From Episyrphus balteatus (Eukaryota > Arthropoda > Insecta > Diptera > Syrphidae), in contig NC_079136.1 of assembly GCF_945859705.1 (NCBI RefSeq), positions 57,798,094 to 57,862,093 on the forward strand: 64,000 nt of DNA, in the 5' to 3' direction. The translations under genes were made by a program, and so were the position numbers. The number at the start of each line of letters is the position of its first letter. Positions within the stretch are counted from its first letter, which is position 1. This document shows, piece after piece, positions 23,701-33,835 of this stretch. The notes under the pieces are model-generated. The model was not told the origin of the DNA. It made no database searches and worked only from the letters and a program-made list of their open reading frames with translations.

Positions 23701-24739
23701 GCGACAAATTGGATTTACACCATGTGAAAGTGAGCCATGTTTGTACAGGAGAAATAGCGAAGGTAATTTTAATTTAATTGCGGTATACGTCGACGATTTG
23801 ATTCTAGCCAGTACAAATCAAGAAGAACTCGATGACATCAAAGTTAGTCTAGCTGATAACTTCGATTTAGTGGATAAGGGTCCACTTCAACATTTTCTTG
23901 GAATGGAGTTTGAACGAGAAGGAGAAACTGGTGCGATTTCTGTTGGACATAAGCAATATGTGAAAGATCTATTGAGGCAGTACAATATGGAAAACTGTCG
24001 CCCCGTTGCAACTCCACTTGATGCTGGTTTCCAAGTAAAATGTGATGACGACAACTGTAGAAAGGTTGACCCTACTGCATATCAATCCCTCATAGGATCA
24101 TTGATGTACCTAGCACTTTCAACGCGTCCCGATATAATGCATTCAGTATGCAAATTAGCTCAGAGAAACACAAATCCACACTCTGAACATGAAGCTGCAG
24201 CCAAACACATTTTACGGTACTTGTCAAAAACAATTAATTTAAAATTATATTATCGTTCACAGGGAAGTCGTATTCAAGGTTTTGTCGATGCCGACTGGGG
24301 TGGTAATTCCCTTGACCGCAAGTCTTATACTGGATACACTTTCTTTTTGGCTGGCAGCGTTTTCTCTTGGGAGTCCAAGAAACAGTCTTGCGTGGCGCTC
24401 AGCAGTACCGAGGCTGAATATATCGCCCTTTCAGCCGCAGCTAAAGAAGCAATATATCTACGGAGGTTGCTTAATGAAACTGGACTCTACGAAGACAATC
24501 TACCTATTGTTTTGAATGGCGATAACATCAGTGCACAACATCTTGCCAAAAATCCAGTGCACCATGCACGCAGCAAGCACATCGATATTAAATATCATCA
24601 TGTACGAGAAGCCATTAAAAACGATGAGATCGAGCTGAGGTATATTCCTACGAGCGACATGGTAGCCGACATTCAAACTAAAAATTTGCCAAAAATTAAA
24701 CATGTGAAATTCACTGAAGCCATGGGCTTATGTATTTGA
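20744..24739 (+). CDS. copia Gag-Pol polyprotein (1331 aa)
   Basis: A single intact frame encoding the capsid and all enzymes for copying RNA into DNA and inserting it. Order and visible residues: N-terminal gag of the copia/UBN2 type (about 1-230); zinc knuckle C233-C236-H241-C246 (CX2CX4HX4C); aspartic protease W-C-I-D278-S-G; HHCC zinc domain before integrase (H407, H412, C441, C444); integrase D472, D535, E571, giving exact DD35E spacing; an acidic Thr/Ala/Asn-rich linker (about 715-780); two GRP motifs resembling AT-hooks (789-791 and 800-802); reverse transcriptase with YVDD at 1015-1018; RNase H with D1182, the S-T-E-A-E-Y motif at 1221-1226, D1260 and D1309. The length fits copia-like gag-pol. 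The ATG at 20744 is the first after the primer site. No frameshift or stop is seen, and no separate gag frame, so Gag excess would need splicing or processing as in copia. The antisense frames across it are shadows. Confidence 0.95.
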   Translation: MSSSLYQIEKLDDSNYDSWCVQMQSVLIHSEQWPIVSGKIIKTEAMSAEDGLKWDTQNEKALASIMLCVKPSQIIHIKHSKTAKDAWTNLRQVYQPSGPARKVSLFKQLLQLSMSDSDNAPQHINSFSSIVVKLSEITVCINEELLVIILLSSLPKSFESFVVAMETRDTLPSMSSLKIKIVEEANRRGQRDNHLNEAASGSQQAFIARANTKEFNESKNNNAKRNRKNFGKCYNCGNRGHLASKCKAPKKQQNQSFSYSLLSATDSHVLSPSSWCIDSGATSHMCSDRNLFSEMDDKCIERIQLAGDNYIEATGRGDVIIKTAMCNITLRDVLYVPGLYGNFMSVSKAVDNGLTVVFDKAEAVIKDSRGTVVLKAEKYCNLFVFKNSIDSCFYSSSSSFDNFVKWHNRYGHLNFSSLQELSEKKLVCGMMFANVPKEINCKVCMKSKICARPFPQASQTRSKKLLDIIHTDVCGPINKVSIGGSRYFVTFIDDMSRYVFIYFMKSKGEVFEKFKLFKAMVECQTSMKIKTLRSDNGTEYINNNFNNFLDEHGIQRQLAVVHTPQQNGVAERANRTLVEMARSMLLHASLDESLWAEAVATAAYLRNKSPTKTLVDMTPHEIWTGRKPNVHHLKIFGCPAVALNKNHHGKFRPKGKEYIMVGYSLTSKAYRLFDPVSRKVLERRDVIFDEISLAKLKSSELNDFVFLDTDVLSPEERIEEATIKPESNTTAAVTTNIDTKVTTTNAETQTVTTAAAVNSNNDSKATATTTSNKKLEELKDDSEIKIGPGRPKLIRNGKPGRPQKQYNTLNVMKDFIKIPENPQEALSGTHSNEWREAMEKEYAALMSNKTWTQIDLPTGKKAIGCRWVFNIKRTVDGSVERFKSRLVAKGCSQQFGVNFDETFSPVVRYATIRMLIALAAEHRMILHQMDVSTAYLNSELDDEVFMKQPECFVDSKFPERVLKLNKAIYGLKQSGRAWNTKLDNVLRQIGFTPCESEPCLYRRNSEGNFNLIAVYVDDLILASTNQEELDDIKVSLADNFDLVDKGPLQHFLGMEFEREGETGAISVGHKQYVKDLLRQYNMENCRPVATPLDAGFQVKCDDDNCRKVDPTAYQSLIGSLMYLALSTRPDIMHSVCKLAQRNTNPHSEHEAAAKHILRYLSKTINLKLYYRSQGSRIQGFVDADWGGNSLDRKSYTGYTFFLAGSVFSWESKKQSCVALSSTEAEYIALSAAAKEAIYLRRLLNETGLYEDNLPIVLNGDNISAQHLAKNPVHHARSKHIDIKYHHVREAIKNDEIELRYIPTSDMVADIQTKNLPKIKHVKFTEAMGLCI

Positions 24740-24742
24740 TTA

Positions 24743-24864
24743 ATTATTTTTTAAATGTAATTCTTCTTTTGTTTTAAAGAATATTTTTTGTCGAGAACAA
24801 TTATTTTATTAACTATTTTTTAAATGTAATCCTTCTTTTGTTTTAAAGAATATTTTTGTTGAGA
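24743..24864 (+). repeat. Tandem duplication before the 3' LTR
   Basis: TATTTTTTAAATGTAATTCT (about 24747) recurs as TATTTTTTAAATGTAATCCT (about 24815), each followed by TCTTTTGTTTTAAAGAATAT and a GTYGAGA stretch. The period is about 67 bases. Only the second copy leads into the polypurine tract; the first has GAGAACA in that place. Probably arose by slippage during reverse transcription. Confidence 0.75.
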
Positions 24865-24869
24865 GGGAC
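24861..24869 (+). other. Polypurine tract
   Basis: GAGAGGGAC sits directly before the 3' LTR TGTTG. Purine-rich and correctly placed to prime plus-strand DNA synthesis; the core is GAGAGGGA. Confidence 0.75.
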
Positions 24870-25059
24870 TGTTGAAAAAGTTAAACTAACACATAAAGTT
24901 CCTTCGTTAAGTTCAACATAAATATTCAACTATTTAACTTTATAATATGTATTACTTTTTGCTTTGTCACTTGCTAATAAACTCTCATACTGTAAAGACT
25001 TCTGCATTCTGCTTTCTTTATTTCAAACTATTGGGATCTTCACTTTTTACCTCGCAACA
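24870..25059 (+). repeat. copia 3' LTR
   Basis: 190 bases, reading the same as 20495-20684 throughout by eye, then the GGTTA target duplication (25060-25064). Carries the AATAAA polyadenylation signal. Confidence 0.93.
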
Positions 25060-25065
25060 GGTTAG

Positions 25066-25849
25066 TTAAAAAAGCTTATATCGTGAGTTCTATTAACCCC
25101 ATAGCAAAGATTGAGGTGTCCAGATTTAGGAAAAATAATAGAGCATTAGCTTTTATATTTATAATTTCAAATAGTATAAATTTAGCCCATTCACGTTAAT
25201 TGGAAAACTTACGTTATTTAACCCCCCAAAAACCGTATAAAGCACAAAATTAGAGTTGTCAGACCTTTGAAATCGACATTAACACGCGTATGGCTGCAAA
25301 ACTGCGTACTTGTATTTTGGTTAAACCTCTACTCCCAAAATTTTCTCGGCCTACTAGCAAAAAACTAGCTTTTTTCTAACTTTTGAATAGTACATGGAGA
25401 GTTTCGGAGTTGGATTACTTCTACAATACGATGGTTACAATAACGATTGTGGGCACATTTTATAGGTAATTATAAGTACTATAATTCATTCTTGAAGAAT
25501 TATCCAAACAAATCAAAAGTTCGTCAGATATATGAACAAATGTCATTTTGTCCCAACCTTGCGAAACAAACCCGCACTTTGACCAACTGTAAAATTTTAT
25601 TTAATCAACTTACGGAATTGTTTTGTATATCATTTTTTAGATAATTTTATTGTTGATAAGTCTTACCTTTGTCAGTTTTTGTTAAAATGAATAACAATGG
25701 AGCTATTCAATAAAAACGATACCAATCTCTTTTCCAAGATGGCGGCTGTTCCCAACCTCCAATTTTCCCAACAAATTGACTTTTATGATAAGGACAACCA
25801 CCCGAACACATTCCATGAAAAAAAATTTGTCCCGCGAAAAATGCGATTT
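25066..25849 (-). repeat. Right arm of the interrupted palindrome
   Basis: Mirror of 19639-20425, starting at AAAAAAGCTTATATCGTGAG next to the copia target duplication and ending at AAAAATGCGATTTCAT. The 65-codon frame at 25447-25644 duplicates the left-arm frame and is not a gene. Confidence 0.8.
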
Positions 25850-25868
25850 CATGCCCATATTTTGACTA

Positions 25869-27239
25869 ATTAAACTCAGATTTTTGAAAAACAAAATTAT
25901 TTAAAAAAATTTAACATTTCCTTTTTAAAACTTTTTCGTAATATAAAACACATTTTTTTTTTCAAATTTGTTTGACCACATTTATTATGATATGTAATTA
26001 TAAAAGGAAATGTCAATATGTATTACAGTTTATGAAAAAAATTAAAAAGTATTTCATATTTTCGAAGAACTTTTTTTTCATAGAAGTTTTGAAAAAAAAA
26101 TAACTTATTTTTTTTTTTTAAGTTCAACATCTACCTAAATATAAAATTATTTTTTCTTCATTCAATAGCAATTATTTTTGAGAGTTAAATAGCAAAAGTT
26201 TAAACTTCTTATTTGCCAAAGTCTTTGAGTAAATCAATTATTTCAATGCAAAAATTCAGTTTTTATCAAAAAAATCCCATAAAATTGAAGTAATTTTTAT
26301 TTTTTTTTTAACTGTAAAATATATTACTTTTTCCTCTTTGGAATTCAACTGATAATATTTATGGCCAAAATTTTTTTTTAAATAAATTCATTACTTACTA
26401 CGAAAAAGTTTTAAAAAAAAGTCATTTAAAATTTTTCAATACCTAACATTTTTTTTCCAAAATTCTGCGTTGAGGACCATTCTTTCAAAAACTCTTAATA
26501 AAATTTAGTGGATTTAAATTTTACATATAAAAATGAGATTCTGGCTTCTTAAAAACGTGTATTAGTATTGTGGGTGTTGCCGTTGTGTTCAAAATATTTT
26601 TTTTGTGTTTGAAGTCAGTTTCTGAGAAAATTAGCATTTATCGCTTAAACGATATAAGATTTTCTTTTACTCCCATATATTTTTTTTCCTTAAACTACGT
26701 ACCTATTGGTAATTTGGTATCATATATTTTATGAAATTTAAGCAAAAAAAATGGTTTTATTGAAAAAAAATTAATTTAATTAAAAAAAAAAAAAAAACAA
26801 TACGGAAACATCGGCAATTTTTAACCTATAGGTAGACTTTAAAGTATTTTTAATTTACCGACGTTTGAAAAAAAAGATCATCAAAATCAAGTCTGTTCGG
26901 CCGGGTTCCCTAATACTTTAGTTACTCCACTAGTATGCTAAAATCTTTGATGCACGACCTCAATCACAAGTTTCACAAGAGCAATTATTTTAGTACTTTG
27001 ATAAAGTCCAAAAACTTTCCTCCATCATAATAAAGTAATGCAACATTATCTACATCACACATATAAATTCATTATCCCTCTCATCCATCCAGCAAATGAA
27101 CTTATCAAAACTCCTCAATCGCAAGCTTTAAAATACTGGATCGTTTAAAATTAATTATTGTGAATTTTCCGGACGAAAAAAATCCACACCAATTTAACAG
27201 TCCCTCCTTGCCACTTTTATATCTAACACCTTCCACACT
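25869..27239. other. AT-rich noncoding stretch
   Basis: Very low complexity. A GTGTTGCCGTTGTG phrase (about 26573) and following bases recall the arms of the 59153-61397 palindrome, perhaps a decayed piece. No gene. Confidence 0.4.
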
Positions 27240-27420
27240 ATACAAATAAAATATACAAGCCCACATCGATCTCACCTGTTATACGATCGATTGATGATCG
27301 ATCGTTCCAAAGCCAATTTATGCTGTGGTGTTACATTAAATGGCCACCTTGCTGACTTGGATAACAAATAGCATTAATCTTGGCCCATTGTCGCTTCGAT
27401 ATAATTACATTGATCGTTTT
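27240..27420. promoter_or_regulatory. Candidate conserved noncoding block
   Basis: High-complexity sequence between AT-rich flanks, with clustered GATCGAT motifs (ACGATCGATTGATGATCGAT near 27283) and no open frame. It has the texture of an insect enhancer; I cannot assign a factor or gene. Confidence 0.25.
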
Positions 27421-30400
27421 GGAAGAGCGCTCCTCAGCCAGATCATTTTTCAAAATGAGTTTAAAAATTTTTTGTTGTTGTTTTTTTTTTTTTTTTTGAA
27501 AATAAAAAACTAAATTCTGGGCTATGCTTGCGCATACTCAACTCACTCGGTATTTGTTGTTTAAATTCATTAATCAACATTTTAAGTGGTTCAATTTTAA
27601 ATTGAGAAATTGAACTTGGGCAGCAGAAGCAACGGCTGCTGATGGTATATAAGGCAGATCCTTTTTCCACATGGCCACCAGATACAGATGTATCGCGAAG
27701 ATATATTTCGATCTGTGAAGCCCATAGAGAGCCAGGGACTCCCTTGTTCCAACAACAACAAAAAAAAAAAGTGTTATCCAACAAGAAAAAGAACATTTAT
27801 ATACACATTTCTGACTTTGTGGCATTTGTTTACAGGGATTCCATAGTGTTTTCATTTTTTTTACTTCTTTCTTCAAGTCCCGATACCGACCACGAGGTGC
27901 TGAGAAAACGATTAATTTCACTCAATCACCTCTCTGTCTCTGACACCAAAACAATTCAGCGCAACATTCAGCTTCTGCGAGATGAAGAAGGCTTCGTTTT
28001 TTTTTAGAAGAATTTGGTTTTCAAAAAACCATCAGAGCCAAGGACTTTAGTTCTTGTTTCCTCTCTCGGCTGATGCATTAAGTTATGCGCATTTGTGTAC
28101 TTCTGTCCGTCTGCTCCTTCTGAATTCTGGAATCATATTACTCGAGGATGATGAAAATGATGGTAGAGATTTGTTTTGACAGGCATCGATTACCACAAAA
28201 TTAAGGCAGCTGATTAATTGTTTCTGGATAATAAAATGTAATTAATTGATTTTTATATTTCAGCCTCACATAGGTACACAAAAAAAAAATGTGTGCTATA
28301 CTCAAATGTATTTGTGATTTTTTTTTTCTGATTTTTTGAATGGTTTTGTGTCAAGACTGGCGAAGGTGGTCGATGTCCCTAATTAATCGCCATCCATACT
28401 ATTGGTACACCTTCCTATATACAATAACTACCTACAGAATATTCACATACAAACACATGGATATAATATTTTAACATTTAGTACAAAGCAAAACGAAATA
28501 TATATAGCTTCCAGATTTATTGCAGGGAAAATTAAATTTATTAAGTGTATCTGTGTACGACAAGCTAATTAACGTTACACTATGTTAATTGCGTGTGTAC
28601 ATTGTGTGTTGTATATACGTTTTAGGTCTTGAGATTAATGCGTAAACATCTTTATGTCGCACGAAGTAGCAGAAGCACGATGGCAATTGTAAAGTGGGTG
28701 GAATCTCTGCATTTAGCATGTTGAGAAATTACAATTTCCCTAATGTTACTTGTCATTTGATTGGATTGACTTGACGCATTCTACTTAATCATGTAATATT
28801 TTTTTTGGGAAATGCTATATAATGGAATTTTCTTTTCTGATGTTTCAATTATTACATGAATAGTTATTAACAAAGCTTAGTAATTTAATTGGAATCAGTT
28901 TTAAATAAATTCGTCTCGCTAGAATTTCATATCAATGTGGGATCTGCAAAAATAGATCCATGTTTGGATGGACTGAAAAATATTAAAAATGAGATATGAA
29001 AATTATTTAGAGCCGAGATATGAAGTGATGAAACGGCGAATTGAATTATTTTTTTTGAGAAATTCATAATATGGATTTTCGTCAGCTTTTTTTATGATTT
29101 TTACAGACTGAATGATTTTTTGGCAAGAAAAATTAGAGGCCATTCACTCGTGTTTTTCAAAGGAATTTTAAACTTTAACTGTCAATTTTACCTTAAGACC
29201 AAACATTAAAAGTAATATGCTTCGCAGTTTTTATAAATATTGTAACGATTTAAAGAGATATCGTAGCTTTCACGCCAGTCGGAATTTGGTAATTTTCAAT
29301 TAATAAAAACAAAACTCAAAAGTTATATACCTACACTGAAAAATTGGATTTTTTTTGCTATGAGATGGATGGATACTAAGTTTTACAGAATACGCAATAT
29401 AAGAGAAAAAAAAATAGTTTGGAGTTATGCCGTTTTCTTCGAAAAAATAGAACTATTTTCGACATTGCTTTTTTTTCTGATATTTAACCCTCTGTCGGCA
29501 CACGGCACATTGGGACGAGTGTATGGGAAAAACGGCGAAATTAATATCTCTTGTTTTAATGATTGAAAACTAATTATTATGCCTGTTATCACTTATTACA
29601 TTTAATGTCTATATTATAAACTCAAAAGTACATGCAGCAACCTCTCCCCCCACCTGCTAATTAAATAAAAGAGCTGAGCAGCGAACTTTTTTTTTGGAAT
29701 TAAACTTTTATTTTTTCTGATCTTTTTAATGTTTCTAAAGCTTTATTTTGATTTTCAGTTGCAAATTGGATTGCTTAATAAACTGCAAACTCATTATTTT
29801 TACGGATTTCTTACTTTCAATCCTAGTTTTTAAAAGATCACAATTTTTGATTGTTGGAGTTAAGCCTACAAAAACGTCAATAATTAAAAAAGAGCAAATT
29901 TGCGCAAAACTTCTTTTCATGATTTAGTTAATATATATATATAGAGCATCACAAAACAAGAAAAATATTAATATGAAAATTTAAGCGATTTTTAAAAACC
30001 TCACTTAAATCCGAAATTCACATTTAATAAAAAATTCTAATCAGACATGCACTTCAGACTTCATATTAAATAAACCACGAAGTAAACACAATTTTGTATA
30101 TCAAAATATGATTTATTACACCTTGATCAATATTAATATCCGTGACATAGTTATTGGTTATGCGCACAATAAGATTAGCAATAAATTTAAATTATAATAA
30201 AAAAAAAACACTGTCTATGAAAAATTTCCGCTAGTCACTGTTTGCCGCTCTGTAACTTTTGCACGAGTTTACAATTTCAAATAATTTTAACGCATTTAGG
30301 TACATATTTAAGATGTCTTACCAATCACTCAAAAGTACCGCTAAAATAGATGACTTTTTTATTTATTGCTATGGGTCTTCCCACTGTGCACACGGGTGCG

Positions 30401-31078
30401 CATTTGGCAGGACAAAAATTAAAAGTGGTCACACAAAAGTGTCTGTATAAGGGTGAAAATACATACAAAATTGTGAATACAATATTCGAATTCCTCGGAA
30501 TATTCTACATCAATTTCATATATGATTCTCTATAAGATAGTGAGACCGAAAAAAGTTCTAGCGACATGAAAAAGTATAAGCCAAATTCGCAAAAAAGAGG
30601 TGGGTTAATAACAAAAAAGATAAAAAAAAATACGCTTATTCTAGCATATACGAAAAATATAAACAAAAACTTATTTAAATTCATCTTTTTAACTCCTTTA
30701 CAGAACTGGACTTACGAACCGTAAAAAACGCAAAAAAAAAAGCCGAAATGATGAAAAAATATTACCGGGTTGTTCTTTAAGTAGGTATTTGACATTTTCT
30801 TAGTTGTGACGTTAACTAACTCAAGAAATGGCTACCTAGAAAAAAGGATTTAAATTAAATAAAACATCCGTGGGAAATGATGAAAAGACGATTCGCGACC
30901 AAAATCAAACTCCAATCTTGATTAGCTGAAACGAAGAAGTTTCGGAGACAATAACTTCAAAACTTTATTCGTGAAATTAATAGATGACTCTAAGAAGTGT
31001 GAAGCCATTTAAAATAAGAAAATGAGTGGCGTTGAATATCGGTAGGTAAGTACCTACCAAAATTAAGACCATCAACTA
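27421..31078. other. Noncoding stretch, mixed composition
   Basis: Includes a GC-richer part (about 27600-28130) with a TATATAAG box at 27646-27653 but no clear initiator, and a block at 28340-28700 with TAATTAAT homeodomain-type sites. The frames at 27574-27921 and 27642-28007 overlap on opposite strands and show no family. AT-rich filler follows. Confidence 0.35.
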
Positions 31079-31118
31079 GAAATAAAATGCACGACTAAGT
31101 CGCACGAACTTGCTCTTA
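31079..31118 (+). repeat. Short dispersed repeat (TGCACGACT...CTTGCTCTTA)
   Basis: AAATAAAATGCACGACTAAG then TCGCACGAACTTGCTCTTA. The same phrase with a few changes is at 58254-58294. Probably the conserved core of a small interspersed element; edges unknown. Confidence 0.5.
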
Positions 31119-31279
31119 GAGTTCAAGTTGCTTAAGTTTTTAAGACTTTTTATATAGAAACTTGGGAAATGTAGGTATATAAAAACAAAAAAACAAAAAA
31201 AAAAAACAAATAAATAAAAAAATAAAATTCATTTAAAAAAAAAAATAAAACAATATCTGAAATCAAATCGCCCCACAAA

Positions 31280-31960
31280 ACAAGTACGCAGGTTTATTTG
31301 ATATATTAAGGTGCATTTTTAGAAAAAAAAATTTCAAAATCGTTACAGCCGTTTTTTAAAAAACTAATTTTTTATAAATAATTTTTTGAAAAAAAAGTTT
31401 TAAAATAAAATTGGTATGCCATTTTGTAGAAATCACTAATCAACACCTAAAAACAAATATTTAAAAAAAATTCAAAGTCCCGTTTTCGAAAATTTGGTTT
31501 TTCAAACAAAATTTTTCAAATTTTTTTTATAAATCCAAAAATTATATTTTTCGAAATTTAATTTTTGGCTTATATTTAAAGTATATAAATGCTTTTGTAT
31601 AAAACATTGAAAAAAGCGGTCCTATGGCAGAGGTACCTTTAATAACGATTTTCAAAAAATTTCATTTCGTTAAAAACTAACATTTAATTTTTTAACAAAA
31701 TCGTTGGAGCCGTTTTCGTAAAATTAAACTTTTCCGAAATTTTTGTATGACAGGTACCGTTATTTTTGGACCAAAAAAAATTAATTCCAAAAACCACTCT
31801 GGAGAGCCTCCACAAAATGCTACATACCAAGTTTGAAGTCAATCGGTCCATCCGTTCAGGCTGTAGATCCTTATACAGACAGACAGACAGACTGACAGGC
31901 AGAGGGACAGGCGGACTTCCGGGACCCACATTTTTGGAATTTTCTACTACGTAATGTCAT
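31280..31960 (+). repeat. Unclassified interspersed repeat with CAGA microsatellite
   Basis: TTTTGGACC..., CCAAGTTTGAAGTCAATCGG and CATCCGTTCAGGCTGTAGAT are followed by (CAGA)n (about 31876-31895) and a GGACTTCCGGGACCCAC segment (31914-31930). The microsatellite-ended layout suggests a 3' end of a non-LTR element or SINE, but no reverse transcriptase is present. A weak relative lies at 15120-15620. Confidence 0.5.
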
Positions 31961-33835
31961 GGAAAAATGTTATCTCAACTTTTTTTTTTTACGAAAATGT
32001 ATAACTTGATATAGGTATAGTACCTATGCCATATCGCAAGTCAAAATCGGCTTTATCCCATTTTTAAATTTAAAAGTAACAACAAATTACAACAATTGGC
32101 TTTGTTTAGCATTAAAGAAGTTAATTAAAGTCAATTAATATTTTGAAGAAAATAGCCAACTTATTTATTTCTATTCAATTGCAAAATTAGACCACCACAA
32201 GATTTAAAAACTTAACACACTTTGTTTTTGATATTTTCCTCGACCTTCTTGTAAAAATTTGTTTTAAAACGTTTTATAGAATATCGTATCAAAAGATCTA
32301 GTACGAGTACAAAACATCTAGAAATTATTTTAGAACTTCCTTGTGTCAATATGGTTTCTGGTCTCTGTGAAACACACTAATTTCAGCTGGTCCCAAAAAG
32401 CCGGAAGTGAATTGGAAGACTTTGACTGAATTAAAAAAAAAAAAATTACAGATGTGTTAGACATGAATACTATAATTCTACTTCTGTTTAAATTTTATCA
32501 AAAAGATTTCCTCCATTTTCTTCAAATCTATGGAATCTTCACCTGCACATTCTTTAAAGCGGTATCATGAGAGAATTTTCGGTTATAGCTTCTCATGTTG
32601 AGAAAAACAAAGGTGAAGTCTGCTTATTTATACATTCTGTGATAAAAAAAAGTCTACTACCTAAATATTTAGCTGCACCAAACCCAAATTTTTAATTGGA
32701 ACCATCTGATGTATCGTTTGCATCAAATTTTCCTAAAATTAAAACAAAACAAAAATAAATCCAAATGAAAATGTAAATGTTTTTCTGTGGTCCGTTGATT
32801 ATTTCGTTTTCTTCAATCTACTAGGTACTACCTAACTCATTTTTCTTATACCTAGATCTACCTACTTATAAGATAACCTACCTACTTATTAATGGCTACG
32901 CACTGAACATGAACTAAGAAACAAATAATAATGTATGTATATTCAATTCAGTTTTTTGAGCCTTTTAAGAAAAAAATAAAGAAGATCCCTATTTCATCCC
33001 TCAAAACGTAATTCCTTCCATTTTTTTTTTTTTTTTGCTTCCATAGATTTGCCTATCCTTCTTCATCATCTAAGGGTGTTGTCTTCCCCCAAAAAAAGAA
33101 CACAAAAAAAAGGACAGAAAAAAAAAACAAGTGTTTGTATAAGTGGGATTGTGTGTGCGTTTACGTCACATTCCAATCTATATCAATCTTATGTTCGCAA
33201 TGACGGATGACATTTGTCAATGTCAGACATCTTTTTTTTTTTTTTTGGGTAGCAATGCGTAAGTAGGAATGCATATTGACACATCCCCTTTATATTTGTT
33301 GAAGAAAAGAAAGTTCCCATATCTTTTTGGGTTTCCGTTAGATTTTAATAAAGGAATTTTATTATTAACTTTAAGAAAACAACACATCCAGCTTGAAAAG
33401 AAAACTGAGCATTTTTTTTTTGTTTTTTTTTTGAAATTCAAGCAGTGACGACAAATATTTGCATTTTTTCGGAAGTTGACAGAATGACTTAGGGATGTTA
33501 TAGTCACCCCTGCCGCTGCCTGTGTATATTGACAGTGCGTATGTATTTTACTGATATTGGCTTAGTGGTTGTTAAGTATTGGTTTTGATTTTCAAAATTC
33601 GATTTGAGACTGCTGAAGTATGACGGATAGTTGATGCTATTCTATTGAGGGTGTCATTTATATAAGATGTCGAATTCTGTGAAACACAAGAGAGTAATGA
33701 CTGCTGTCAATTTATTGTATTGGATTGGATTTGTGTTAGTTTGTGAGGGTGGCCCCATAGAAATTAAGTTAATTTTTGTATTTTCTTGGTTGAAGATTAA
33801 AATTGGAAGAAGATCTTCGTAATTAGAGGCAAAAC
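31961..33835. other. AT-rich noncoding stretch
   Basis: Homopolymers and TACCTAC motifs (for example 32824-32890). The region around 33480-33700 is more complex but has no gene signature. Confidence 0.4.

Larger units (their letters stand above)
20495..25059 (+). mobile_element. Complete Ty1/copia retrotransposon
   Basis: A 4565-bp element with 190-bp LTRs (TGTTG...CAACA) that look identical by eye, a 5-bp target duplication GGTTA (20490-20494 and 25060-25064), primer-binding site, one uninterrupted gag-pol frame and a polypurine tract. Identical LTRs and an open frame indicate a recent insertion that may still be active. It landed at the inner edge of the right arm of an older palindrome, in the loop. 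The LTR termini and the leader sequence after the LTR are those of the Drosophila copia group. Confidence 0.95.
19618..25866. mobile_element. Palindromic element interrupted by a copia insertion
   Basis: The arms at about 19639-20425 and 25066-25849 are reverse complements. They encode the identical 65-codon frame on opposite strands (19844-20041 minus, 25447-25644 plus), so they are nearly identical over this part. Proposed ends are GCCCAGGG... after TA (19616-19617) and ...TTTTGAC before TA (25867-25868). The last 20-25 bases at each side match poorly, so the exact termini are tentative. Removing the copia element leaves a palindrome of about 1.7 kb with a loop under 100 bases. A diverged piece of the same family is at 42990-43175, and a shorter similarity (AAAAAGCTTATATCATGAGT) occurs near 49901. 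Confidence 0.75.

Noticed and set aside
27646..27653. TATATAAG as a host core promoter
   Set aside because: No initiator at the right distance and no downstream exon. TATA-like words are expected by chance in this composition.
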